From Betaproteobacteria bacterium (GTDB lineage: Bacteria; Pseudomonadota; Gammaproteobacteria; Burkholderiales; Casimicrobiaceae): DNA of 5,859 bases. The notes under the pieces were generated by a model. The model had not been told where the DNA came from. It saw nothing but the letters and a program-made list of their open reading frames with translations, and did not search any database. Below are positions 1 through 5,742 of the stretch, in pieces. The first letter of the stretch is position 1; each line of letters begins with the position of its first letter. Location: positions 1 through 5,859 of the forward strand of contig VBCL01000141.1 of NCBI GenBank assembly GCA_005888865.1, given 5' to 3'. A program made the translations under genes and the position numbers.

Positions 1-32
1 AGGCGCAGCGTTTTCGATTCGATCGGATGCAT
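1..32 (-). CDS. Possible start of a further minus-strand gene (partial, runs off the left edge)
   Basis: An ATG on the minus strand at 32-30 lies four bases after the TAA stop (39-37) of the preceding membrane-protein gene. It opens a frame reading MHPIESKTLR up to the window edge. Most of its ten codons end in G or C, as in the neighbouring genes, and the tight spacing would fit a third gene of the LysE operon. There is no strong Shine-Dalgarno, only a GGGCG before the stop. Ten residues are too few to recognise a family, so this is a placement, not an identification. Confidence 0.3.
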   Translation of the reverse strand, partial: MHPIESKTLR

Positions 33-36
33 CGCG

Positions 37-559
37 TTACGCCCGAGGCTCAGCCGGAAACATGACTGCGCCGGATCGGCGCGTTGCCTTCCAGTGCCTG
101 AGAAGAATAACGAACGTGATGTAGTGCGTCACCAGCAGCGCCGGAACCCAGAAGGCGGGTATCCAGTAGGCAGGGCCCATGTACGGAGCCGCGCCGTAGA
201 GTGTCGCCAGCGTGATGGCTACGCCGAGATCCAGCGTACCTTCCACGCTGAAGATCCATACGAGGGCGCGCGCACCTTTCCAGTTCGTCGCTACTGCCGG
301 AATCGCCGCGAGCGCGAGTAGCGCGGCCAACAGGTCGCCGAATGCTGCGGGATACGCAAAGGGCATCGGAATTCCTGCGTACGTGGCGCCCGGAGCCAGA
401 AACATCAGTCCCAGGTGCCGGACGGAGTGAATGCAGGAGCAGGATCGGAAGGAGCACGGTCTGGGGGCGGAGCTCCGGGAGTCTCGGCAGAACATAGAGC
501 TTCGCTGCGATCCCGAAGATCAGAGTGCTGAAAAGCAGATTCACGGTGAGAATGTTCAT
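37..559 (-). pseudogene. Small multi-spanning membrane protein, split by a frameshift (unknown family)
   Basis: The start ATG is at 559-557, two bases after the TGA of the LysE-family gene, so the two are probably translationally coupled. The first frame gives a clean N-terminus (MNILTVNLLF, then a helix up to ...PILLLHS) and turns into arginine-rich, low-hydrophobicity sequence after about 425. A different frame, open from 495 to the TAA at 39-37, then gives RHLGLMFLAP and three or four more hydrophobic helices (YPAAFGDLLAALLALAAIP, ALVWIFSVEG, YWIPAFWVPALL) with a basic C-terminal tail. Joined, they make a protein of about 173 residues with roughly five membrane segments. The span is 523 nt, one base more than a whole number of codons, which fits one extra base near 415-435. 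I do not recognise the family and assign no function. It may be a true pseudogene or a sequencing error. The ATG at 495 is not the real start, because its first 25 or so residues are Cys/Arg/Ser-rich out-of-frame sequence. Confidence 0.75.
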
Positions 560-561
560 GG

Positions 562-1185
562 TCAGCGCCTCTCGAACGCGAGCTTGATGCCAAGGGTCAC
601 CAGGATCGCACCGCTCGAACGGTAGACCCAGGCGAGGACACTTGGGCGGGAACGCAACCAGCCCGACAACGCGCCCGCGAAAAGACCCACCGGCGCTTTG
701 ACCATAAACGTGAGTGCGGCGAACGCCACGCCCAGAGCGAAGATCGTCAGCGTCGGGTGGATCGCTTCCGGCGAGACAAACTGCGGCAGAAATGCGAAAT
801 AGAAGACGGCGACCTTCGGATTGGACAGGTTCGAAAACGCGCCGTCGAAAAACAGCTTGCCCAGCGGGCGCGGTGGCAACGACCCCAGCGCGAGGCTTTC
901 CTGTCGTGTGCGCAGCAAGCCGAAGCCGAGATACAGCAGGTACGCCGCGCCGACAAGTTTGAGTGCCACGAACAGCCACTCGGAGGTGCGCAGGATGGCT
1001 CCCAGGCCAAGGGTTGCGAAAAGCGTATGGCCCGCGAGGCCGACGCTCACCCCTGCGGCGGTCACGACTCCGGCAGCGGCGCCCTGAGATACGGAGCGTG
1101 ACATGACGAGAATCATGTCCTGACCCGGCGTCACGATGAGCAAGAGCGATGCCACGACGAAGAGCAGCCAGCTCGCGTCAATCAC
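562..1185 (-). CDS. LysE/RhtB-family exporter (amino-acid or metabolite efflux)
   Basis: This 207-residue inner-membrane protein has the usual length and layout of LysE/RhtB/RhtC translocators, which export amino acids or related metabolites using the proton gradient. Visible marks are the N-terminal helix ending in the family motif TPGQDMILV (residues 19-27), a Gly/Ala-rich second helix (36-62, with AAGVSVGLAGH), a third helix with LVGAAYLLYLG (78-87), the central FSNLSNPKVAVFY block (117-129), FLPQF (132-136) and two C-terminal helices. Start: the codon at 1185-1183 is GTG, preceded by AAGG (plus-strand cctt, 1193-1196) seven bases upstream. The protein begins directly before the first helix, as family members do. 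It lies 81 bp downstream of the FNT gene and is followed after two bases by the frameshifted membrane-protein gene, probably in one transcript. No adjacent LysR-type regulator is seen. The substrate cannot be predicted from sequence in this family. Confidence 0.93.
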   Translation of the reverse strand: MIDASWLLFVVASLLLIVTPGQDMILVMSRSVSQGAAAGVVTAAGVSVGLAGHTLFATLGLGAILRTSEWLFVALKLVGAAYLLYLGFGLLRTRQESLALGSLPPRPLGKLFFDGAFSNLSNPKVAVFYFAFLPQFVSPEAIHPTLTIFALGVAFAALTFMVKAPVGLFAGALSGWLRSRPSVLAWVYRSSGAILVTLGIKLAFERR

Positions 1186-1218
1186 GATCGGACCTTAGGC
1201 TACCGTACAGCGTCGCCT

Positions 1219-1249
1219 GCCGCCGATGAAACGCAGCATGGTTGGCGGC
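1219..1249 (-). other. GC hairpin between the FNT and LysE genes
   Basis: GCCGCC (1219-1224) and GGCGGC (1244-1249) form a perfect 6-bp stem. G-T and A-T pairs can extend it inward to nine, leaving a 13-nt loop. It sits 18 bases past the FNT stop codon on the minus strand. No T-run follows on either strand, so it is not a textbook intrinsic terminator. It could slow transcription or protect the 3' end of the FNT message. Confidence 0.3.
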
Positions 1250-1266
1250 TCGCGTTGAGGTGATCG

Positions 1267-2082
1267 TCAGGCATTTGAGTCCTCATCGGGCGCCCGTCGA
1301 TAGATGACGTAATACACCAATCCCACCAGGACACTGCCGCCAATGATATTGCCCAGTATGACCGGCAGCAAATTACCGAGAAATCCGAGCCAGGTGACGG
1401 TACTGGCGCCCGTCTCCAGCAACATGCCGAGCGGGATGAAGTACATGTTGGCCACACTATGCTCGAACCCGGCGGCAACGAAGGCGGATATGGGAAAGAC
1501 GATGGCGACAACCTTGTCGATGACGCTTCTTCCGGCCAGCGCCATCCAAACCGCCATGCAGACCAGGGCGTTGCAGAGCACGCCCTTGAAGAAAGCGGTC
1601 GAGAAAGGCAGCGCGACCTTGCCCGCGGCGATCCTCACGTATTCCTGGGCGATTGCACCGTCGTTCATCTCGGCATGACGGGAGAGAAAAACCAGCAAGG
1701 CCAGGCCGGTTGCGCCTATGAAGTTGCCACTGCAGACAATGGCCCAGTTCCGCAACAGGTCGCGAGTGCTGATCTTGCCGTCGGCCCAGGCCATCGCCAG
1801 AAGATTATTCCCGGTAAACAGCTCCGCGCCCGCAACCACGACAAGAATCAGTCCGAGGGAAAATGCCACGCCACCGAGGACTTGTCGGGCAGCAAAGCCC
1901 AGGGAGGGATCGGATTTCACGATTACGAAGTAGAGCGCGCCGAGGCCGATGAAGGCCCCGGCCAGTATGCTGAGCATCAGCATGGAGAGCAGCGGCAGAC
2001 GCGCCTTGGACACGCCGATGGTCTCGACTTTGGCGGCGATTTCGCTGGGGGAGAAAGCGTCGAAGCCGAAGAGTTCAGACAT
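1267..2082 (-). CDS. Formate/nitrite transporter (FNT) family channel
   Basis: The 271 residues match the usual size of FNT proteins (FocA, NirC, HSC types). These are pentameric inner-membrane channels that pass formate, nitrite, hydrosulfide or similar small monovalent anions. Six hydrophobic helices can be placed at about 31-53, 64-88, 112-132, 160-183, 188-215 and 233-261. Family signatures are present: AGAELFTGNN (84-93) on the broken second helix, KGVLCNALVCMAVWMA (166-181), and AGFEHSVANMYFIPLG (204-219), which carries His208. Phe89, Thr90 and His208 correspond to the constriction and selectivity residues known from E. coli FocA. The start ATG (2082-2080) gives the expected short cytoplasmic N-terminus (FSPSEIAAKVE) before helix 1; only a weak GGGCGG precedes it. 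No pflB, nir or formate dehydrogenase gene is next to it, so the anion cannot be chosen. The gene is divergent from the aminotransferase operon. Confidence 0.95.
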   Translation of the reverse strand: MSELFGFDAFSPSEIAAKVETIGVSKARLPLLSMLMLSILAGAFIGLGALYFVIVKSDPSLGFAARQVLGGVAFSLGLILVVVAGAELFTGNNLLAMAWADGKISTRDLLRNWAIVCSGNFIGATGLALLVFLSRHAEMNDGAIAQEYVRIAAGKVALPFSTAFFKGVLCNALVCMAVWMALAGRSVIDKVVAIVFPISAFVAAGFEHSVANMYFIPLGMLLETGASTVTWLGFLGNLLPVILGNIIGGSVLVGLVYYVIYRRAPDEDSNA

Positions 2083-2243
2083 GGTCCGCCCGGGGCGTGA
2101 TAACGGAGAAAAGGAGATTCCGGCCGCGAGAGCATACGCCCACCTTTCGTTTGCCGCCTATGGCTCCTAGGCCGCACCATGAACTCCGGTCCAGGACGCT
2201 GCCCGGCAAGACGGACACCGGGGGCTGGCGCGTTCGCCCACCA

Positions 2244-2272
2244 TTGACGCGCATGCCGCCAAAGCAAACAAT
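2244..2272 (+). promoter_or_regulatory. Candidate sigma70-type promoter for the aminotransferase operon
   Basis: TTGACG (2244-2249, five of six matches to TTGACA) is followed after exactly 17 bp by AACAAT (2267-2272, four of six matches to TATAAT). The local sequence is A-rich compared with the surrounding GC-rich DNA. Transcription would start near 2279, about 30 bases before the aminotransferase ATG. This is inference from pattern only. Confidence 0.4.
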
Positions 2273-2289
2273 CGCTATTCAACGACGGT

Positions 2290-2297
2290 GTGATCAC
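2290..2297. promoter_or_regulatory. 8-bp palindrome just upstream of the aminotransferase ribosome binding site
   Basis: GTGATCAC is a perfect palindrome, flanked by GGT on the left and CAG on the right. It lies immediately before the AGGA (2299-2302) that serves as Shine-Dalgarno for the ATG at 2312. Downstream of the candidate promoter, it is well placed for a repressor operator. It is short and could be chance. Confidence 0.22.
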
Positions 2298-2311
2298 CAG
2301 GAACAGTCCCG

Positions 2312-3691
2312 ATGTCTCAGACCACGGCGGCCGCACGCGACCAGTCCTTCCACCTGCACCCCGCGACGAACCTGCGAACGGTGCAAAAGGAGGGACCGCT
2401 CGTTATTACGCGCGGCGAAGGCGTTTACGTCTACGACGACGAGGGCCGGCGCTACCTCGAGGGGATGTCCGGGCTGTGGTGCGCATCGCTCGGTTTTTCC
2501 GAGCGGCGGCTTGCCGAGGCCGCGTACCGCCAAATGTGCGAGCTGCCGTTCTATCACAGCTTTTCGGGGAAAGTCCCGGCGATCGCCACCGAGCTCGCCC
2601 AGCGGCTGATCCGCATAGCGCCGGCGGGCATGGGCAAGGCGCTTTTCGCGAACTCCGGATCCGAGGCCAACGACACCGCCATCAAGCTCGCGTGGTACAT
2701 CAACAACGCGCTGGGTCGCCCTCGCAAGAAGAAGATCATTTCGAGGCAGCGGGCATACCACGGCGTGACGATTGCGACCGCGAGTCTCACCGGCCTCGCC
2801 TTTGCGCATGAGGATTTCGATCTGCCGATCGCGCGCATCCTGCACACTGACTGCCCGCATTACTACCGCGGTGCGCAACCGGGCGAGAGCGAGGAAGCTT
2901 TCGCGGCGCGGCTTGCAGACAATCTCGAGCAGCTGATCCTGCGGGAGGACCCGGACACAGTCGCGGCGTTCTTCGCCGAGCCCGTGATGGGGGCGGGCGG
3001 GGTGATCGTGCCGCCCGCCAGCTACTTCGATCGTATCCAGTCGATCCTGAAGAAGTACGACATCCTGTTCGTCGTCGACGAAGTGATCTGTGGGTTCGGC
3101 CGCACCGGCAACATGTTCGGCACGCAAACCTTCGGCCTCGAGCCCGACATCATGACGCTGGCCAAGGCGCTCTCTGCCGGATACCAGCCGATCTCGGCCA
3201 ATCTCCTGACGAACGCGCTCTACGACGTCCTGCTTGCGCAGAGTGATAAGCTCGGCATCTTCGGGCATGGCTACACCTACTCCGCGCATCCGGTGCCGGC
3301 CGCGGTCGCCCTCGAGACGCTGAAGATCTACGAGGAGCGTGACATCGCCAGTCACGTGCGCCGCGTCGGGCCGCGAATGCAGGCGGCGATCCGCAGCTAC
3401 GCTGATCATCCGCTCATCGGCGACGCGCGCGGCATTGGACTGATCGGTGCGGTCGAGCTCGTCCGCGACAAGGCGAGCAGGCAGAGCTTCGACCCGAAGG
3501 CGGGCGTCGCCGCGTATCTTGTGCGCCGCGCCCAGCACCACGGGGCGATACTGCGCAACATGCCCGGCGATGTCGTCGCCTTCAGCCCGCCGCTGATCAT
3601 CAGCGAGACCGAGATCGACGAGATGATGACGTGCTTCGGCGTGGCGCTCGACGATACGTGGTCGATGGTGAAGGATAAAGGCCTCGCGTGA
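2312..3691 (+). CDS. Class III (omega) aminotransferase, PLP-dependent, SpuC-like
   Basis: The 459 residues have the usual length of fold-type I class III aminotransferases, which move an amino group from an amine or omega-amino acid to pyruvate or another 2-oxo acid. Seen: the N-terminal substrate-pocket motif MSGLWC (52-57, Trp56); the PLP phosphate-binding loop NSGSEAND (114-121); AYHG (148-151), whose Tyr stacks on PLP; EPVMGAGGVIVPP (223-235); FVVDEVICGFGRTG (253-266), with Asp256 for the pyridine nitrogen; and LAKALSAGYQP (283-293), with catalytic Lys285. GYTYSAHP (320-327) supplies Thr322, and LRN (414-416) places an Arg where omega-transaminases carry the switching arginine. AGGA at 2299-2302 lies nine bases before the ATG. 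Overall it resembles putrescine-pyruvate aminotransferase SpuC, and the downstream Pot-type transporter agrees. Beta-alanine, taurine or aromatic amine transaminases share these motifs, so the substrate is open. Class is near certain; the specific role is moderate. Confidence 0.96.
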   Translation: MSQTTAAARDQSFHLHPATNLRTVQKEGPLVITRGEGVYVYDDEGRRYLEGMSGLWCASLGFSERRLAEAAYRQMCELPFYHSFSGKVPAIATELAQRLIRIAPAGMGKALFANSGSEANDTAIKLAWYINNALGRPRKKKIISRQRAYHGVTIATASLTGLAFAHEDFDLPIARILHTDCPHYYRGAQPGESEEAFAARLADNLEQLILREDPDTVAAFFAEPVMGAGGVIVPPASYFDRIQSILKKYDILFVVDEVICGFGRTGNMFGTQTFGLEPDIMTLAKALSAGYQPISANLLTNALYDVLLAQSDKLGIFGHGYTYSAHPVPAAVALETLKIYEERDIASHVRRVGPRMQAAIRSYADHPLIGDARGIGLIGAVELVRDKASRQSFDPKAGVAAYLVRRAQHHGAILRNMPGDVVAFSPPLIISETEIDEMMTCFGVALDDTWSMVKDKGLA

Positions 3692-3735
3692 ACACCATCG
3701 GAGGCGCGGCGCGACAGGCTGCGAAGCGTTGACCC

Positions 3736-4470
3736 ATGGCGGGGCAAAGGACGATCATTATTACCGGTGCCTCTCGCGGCATCGGCCACGCGACGGCGCT
3801 GCGCTTCCACGCCGAAGGTTGGCGCGTCATTACCGTGTCGCGCCGCCCCCCGCCGGGGCAATGTCCTTGGAGCGTGGCGACCTCCCACATCCTGCTTGAT
3901 CTGTCCGATCTGGATGATATTGTGCGTTGCGTGGAGATCATGCGCGGCATGCTCGTCGACGGGGAGCTGGACGCACTGGTCAATAATGCCGGCATTTCGC
4001 CCAAGGGCCCGGACGGATCGCGGTTGAATTCGCTGGAAACGGACATCGACACCTGGCAGGCGATGTTCAACACCAACTTTTACGCGCCATTGCTCCTGAC
4101 ACGCGGGTTTGTCGCGGAGCTGGCGCGGGCGCGGGGCGCCGTGGTCAATCTCACCTCGATCGCCGGTTCGCGCGTGCACCGGTTCGCCGGGTCCGCCTAT
4201 GCAACTTCTAAGGCTTCGCTCGCAAGCCTCACGCGGGAAATGGCATTCGACCTGGCGTCCGCTGGGATCCGTGTCAACGCGATCGCGCCCGGCGAGATCG
4301 ACACTGCGATACTGTCGCCCAGAACTTCGGAGATCGTGGACCGCGACATTCCGATGCGCAGGCTTGGGACGATCGAGGAGGTGGCCAACCTGATCTGGTT
4401 CCTGTGTTCGGCGCAGGCCACCTACATTACCGGGGCCGAGATCCCGATCAATGGGGGACAGCACGCATGA
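3736..4470 (+). CDS. Short-chain dehydrogenase/reductase (SDR), classical type, likely NADP(H)-dependent
   Basis: The 244 residues form one Rossmann-fold domain of classical SDR length. Seen: the cofactor motif TGASRGIG (10-17), a basic pair SRR (35-37) after the second strand that favours NADP(H), NNAG (83-86), and the catalytic tetrad Asn114, Ser141, Tyr155 and Lys159 (YATSK, 155-159). The APGEID segment (184-189) and the C-terminal ITGAEIPINGG (231-241) are also typical. All catalytic residues are intact. An in-frame TGA at 3730-3732 rules out an earlier start, so ATG 3736 is the first possible; its ribosome binding site is weak (GAAG at 3723-3726). A better GGAGG at 3700-3704 is too far upstream. 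The gene follows the aminotransferase by 44 bp and precedes the ABC genes, which suggests it acts on the carbonyl product of the aminotransferase. That is inference. SDRs of the 3-oxoacyl-ACP reductase type look alike, so the substrate is unknown. Confidence 0.94.
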   Translation: MAGQRTIIITGASRGIGHATALRFHAEGWRVITVSRRPPPGQCPWSVATSHILLDLSDLDDIVRCVEIMRGMLVDGELDALVNNAGISPKGPDGSRLNSLETDIDTWQAMFNTNFYAPLLLTRGFVAELARARGAVVNLTSIAGSRVHRFAGSAYATSKASLASLTREMAFDLASAGIRVNAIAPGEIDTAILSPRTSEIVDRDIPMRRLGTIEEVANLIWFLCSAQATYITGAEIPINGGQHA

Positions 4471-4577
4471 GAGCTGCCGGGCCGCCCCAAGGCGCGAATT
4501 GCGCCCCGGCCTTTTGGGGCAGCACAGCGGCGGAATTTGCCAAGTGAGTGGCCAATGAGCCCGCAAGCGTGGGAGTC
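4471..4577 (+). repeat. GC-rich REP-like intergenic element between the SDR and ABC ATPase genes
   Basis: The 112-bp gap between the genes is almost filled by sequence of an unusual make-up. It opens with GAGCTGCCGGGCCGCCCCAA, continues with the hairpin at 4484-4520, then GCAGC and the block CACAGCGGCGG. A direct repeat with one base difference follows (gccaagtgag at 4539-4548, gccaatgag at 4551-4559), and it ends in CGCAAGCGTGGGAG. From memory, elements of the form GCCGGGCCGCCCCAAGG...CCTTGGGGGGCAGC...GCGTGGG recur between genes in Burkholderiales genomes. That recollection is unchecked. Within this window it occurs once. Its right end (GGGAG, 4571-4575) doubles as the ribosome binding site of the ABC gene. 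Confidence 0.5.
4484..4520 (+). other. Two-part GC hairpin inside the operon
   Basis: GCCCCAA (4484-4490) pairs with TTGGGGC (4514-4520), and directly inside it GGCGC (4491-4495) pairs with GCGCC (4501-4505) around a GAATT loop. This leaves an 8-nt bulge (4506-4513) on the right arm. A competing fold pairs GGCC at 4480-4483 with GGCC at 4508-4511. No T-run follows 4520, so it is unlikely to be a strong intrinsic terminator. An attenuator, an RNA-processing signal or an mRNA-stabilising structure between the enzyme genes and the transporter genes are the alternatives. Confidence 0.65.
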
Positions 4578-4582
4578 CAGTA

Positions 4583-5689
4583 ATGGATAGCGAGCCGATC
4601 GTCCGCTTCGTCGGCATCGGCAAGACTTACGATGGCGTGCTCCGCGTCGTCGAGGCGCTCGATCTCGACATCGAGCGCGGCGAGTTCCTCACGCTGCTCG
4701 GACCTTCGGGTTCGGGCAAGACGACGACACTGATGCTCCTCGCCGGCTTCGAGACGCCCACCGCCGGCGAAATCCTGCTCGAAGGCAAGCCCCTGTCGCA
4801 CGTTCCGCCCTATCAGCGCAACATCGGCATGGTATTCCAGAATTACGCGCTGTTTCCGCACATGACCATCGCCGAGAACATCGCCTTCCCGCTGTCGGTG
4901 CGCGGTGTGCCAGCGTCCGACATCGCGACGCGGGTCGAGCGCGCTCTCGGCATGGTGCAGCTCGGTGGGCTCGGAAAACGGCGACCCGCCCAGCTCTCCG
5001 GCGGCCAGCAGCAGCGCGTCGCGGTGGCGCGCGCGCTGGTGTTCGAGCCGAAGCTGATCCTCATGGACGAGCCGCTGGGCGCTCTGGACAAGCAGCTGCG
5101 CGAGCAGATGCAGCTCGAGATCCGCCAGCTGCATCAGCGACTCGGGGTGACCATGGTCTACGTCACCCACGATCAGGCCGAAGCGCTCACGCTGTCGGAT
5201 CGCATCGCCGTGTTTCACCGCGGCAGGATCGAGCAGCTCGACACACCCGAGCGGATGTACGAATACCCGAAGAACGCGTTCGTTGCGCGTTTCATTGGCG
5301 AGAACAACCGGCTCGACGGTACGCTGGAGGCGGTGGCCGACGGGCGTTGCGCGATCCGCATCGACGCCGGCGATGCTCCGATCGACGGGACGCTGGTGGA
5401 ACCGGTGCCGGACGGCGGCGCGGTCACGGTATCGCTGCGGCCCGAGCGGGTGCAAATCCGCGCGGCGGGGCATACAATCGACGGACATCCCGGCTGTCGT
5501 CTCGCGGGCTCGCTGCAGGAGGTCATCTATCTCGGCGATCACGTCCGGGCACGGGTCGCCCTGGCCGGCAAAGGAGAGTTCATGGTGAAGCGCCCCATTT
5601 CCGAGGCGCATACGCTGCCGCACATCGGTGCAGCGGTGGAGGTATTCTGGACGCCCGAGCATTGTCGGGCGTTTGCGCAGGAGACGTAG
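4583..5689 (+). CDS. ABC transporter ATP-binding protein, PotA/spermidine-putrescine type
   Basis: The 368 residues match the MalK/PotA class of import ATPases: a nucleotide-binding domain (about 6-240) and a C-terminal TOBE domain (about 283-365, SLRPERVQI at its start). Every catalytic motif is intact: Walker A GPSGSGKTT (40-48), Q-loop Gln86 (VFQNYALFPH), signature LSGGQQQR (138-145), Walker B LILMDEP (158-164) with Glu163, D-loop GALD (166-169) and H-switch His196 (YVTHDQAEAL). The sequence around GMVFQNYALFPHMT and TPERMYEYPKNAFVARFIG is characteristic of the polyamine/opine/iron (PotA) group. GGGAG (4571-4575) lies seven bases before the ATG. It couples ATP hydrolysis to uptake through permeases presumably encoded downstream of the binding protein. 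Substrate is inferred from family and neighbours: polyamine or a related amine. Other PotA-group substrates such as Fe(III) or 2-aminoethylphosphonate cannot be ruled out from the ATPase alone. Confidence 0.96.
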   Translation: MDSEPIVRFVGIGKTYDGVLRVVEALDLDIERGEFLTLLGPSGSGKTTTLMLLAGFETPTAGEILLEGKPLSHVPPYQRNIGMVFQNYALFPHMTIAENIAFPLSVRGVPASDIATRVERALGMVQLGGLGKRRPAQLSGGQQQRVAVARALVFEPKLILMDEPLGALDKQLREQMQLEIRQLHQRLGVTMVYVTHDQAEALTLSDRIAVFHRGRIEQLDTPERMYEYPKNAFVARFIGENNRLDGTLEAVADGRCAIRIDAGDAPIDGTLVEPVPDGGAVTVSLRPERVQIRAAGHTIDGHPGCRLAGSLQEVIYLGDHVRARVALAGKGEFMVKRPISEAHTLPHIGAAVEVFWTPEHCRAFAQET

Positions 5690-5729
5690 CATCCTGTCCC
5701 GCGCGCTGGCGACCGATTCACGTTTTATC

Positions 5730-5738
5730 GGAGGAGGA
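5730..5738 (+). promoter_or_regulatory. Very strong ribosome binding site of the binding-protein gene
   Basis: GGAGGAGGA contains two overlapping Shine-Dalgarno registers; the AGGAGG register lies five bases before the ATG at 5743. It is by far the best ribosome binding site in the window. This fits a periplasmic binding protein, which is usually made in excess over the ATPase and permeases of its transporter. It also fixes the start codon of a gene cut by the window edge. Confidence 0.8.
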
Positions 5739-5742
5739 TCTC

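Larger units (their letters stand above)
2083..2311. promoter_or_regulatory. Divergent intergenic region between the FNT and aminotransferase genes
   Basis: These 229 bp separate genes transcribed in opposite directions and must hold the promoter(s) of both unless the FNT gene is read from elsewhere. On the plus strand there is a promoter candidate at 2244-2272 and a palindrome at 2290-2297, listed separately. On the minus strand I found only a TATGCT-like -10 with no acceptable -35. No FNR-type TTGAT-N4-ATCAA site was found. No convincing ORF lies within. Confidence 0.6.

Noticed and set aside
3..65. Plus-strand frame ending in TGA at 63-65, possibly the tail of a convergent gene
   Set aside because: Only 20 codons, with weaker G/C third-position preference than the minus-strand alternative, and it would overlap the end of the minus-strand gene by 29 bases. 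Nothing else supports it.
50..979. 309-residue minus-strand ORF taken as one protein
   Set aside because: Its first part (979-560) is an out-of-frame reading of the LysE-family gene and its last part is out of frame after the frameshift. Only the stretch from 559 to about 425 is real coding sequence.
1219..1249. Intrinsic terminator after the FNT gene
   Set aside because: The hairpin is real but lacks a following T-run on the minus strand, so it is listed only as a hairpin.
1459..2100. 213-residue plus-strand ORF opposite the FNT gene
   Set aside because: Hydrophilic Gly/Asp/Arg-rich shadow frame. The minus frame has six helices and the FNT signatures.
2294..3541. 415-residue antisense ORF opposite the aminotransferase
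   Set aside because: Arg/His/Asp-rich with no family motif. It is the usual open antisense frame of a GC-rich gene, and the plus-strand frame has all aminotransferase motifs.
4467..4547. 26-codon ORF whose ATG overlaps the SDR stop (ATGA)
   Set aside because: It lies wholly inside the structured repeat and its reading follows the hairpin arms. Beyond the overlap there is no ribosome binding site or family resemblance. The 11-codon ORF at 4555-4590 was rejected for the same reason.
3406..4623. 405-residue antisense ORF opposite the aminotransferase end and the SDR
   Set aside because: Crosses two real genes and the structured intergenic repeat, with low-complexity basic composition and no recognisable domain.
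4448..5692. 414-residue antisense ORF opposite the ABC ATPase
   Set aside because: Mirrors the ATPase gene, is His/Arg-rich, and has no domain or ribosome binding site. The plus frame carries every ABC motif.
5713..5731. CCGAT/ATCGG inverted repeat before the binding-protein gene
   Set aside because: Only five base pairs around a nine-base loop. It is too weak to call a regulatory hairpin, although its right arm touches the ribosome binding site.
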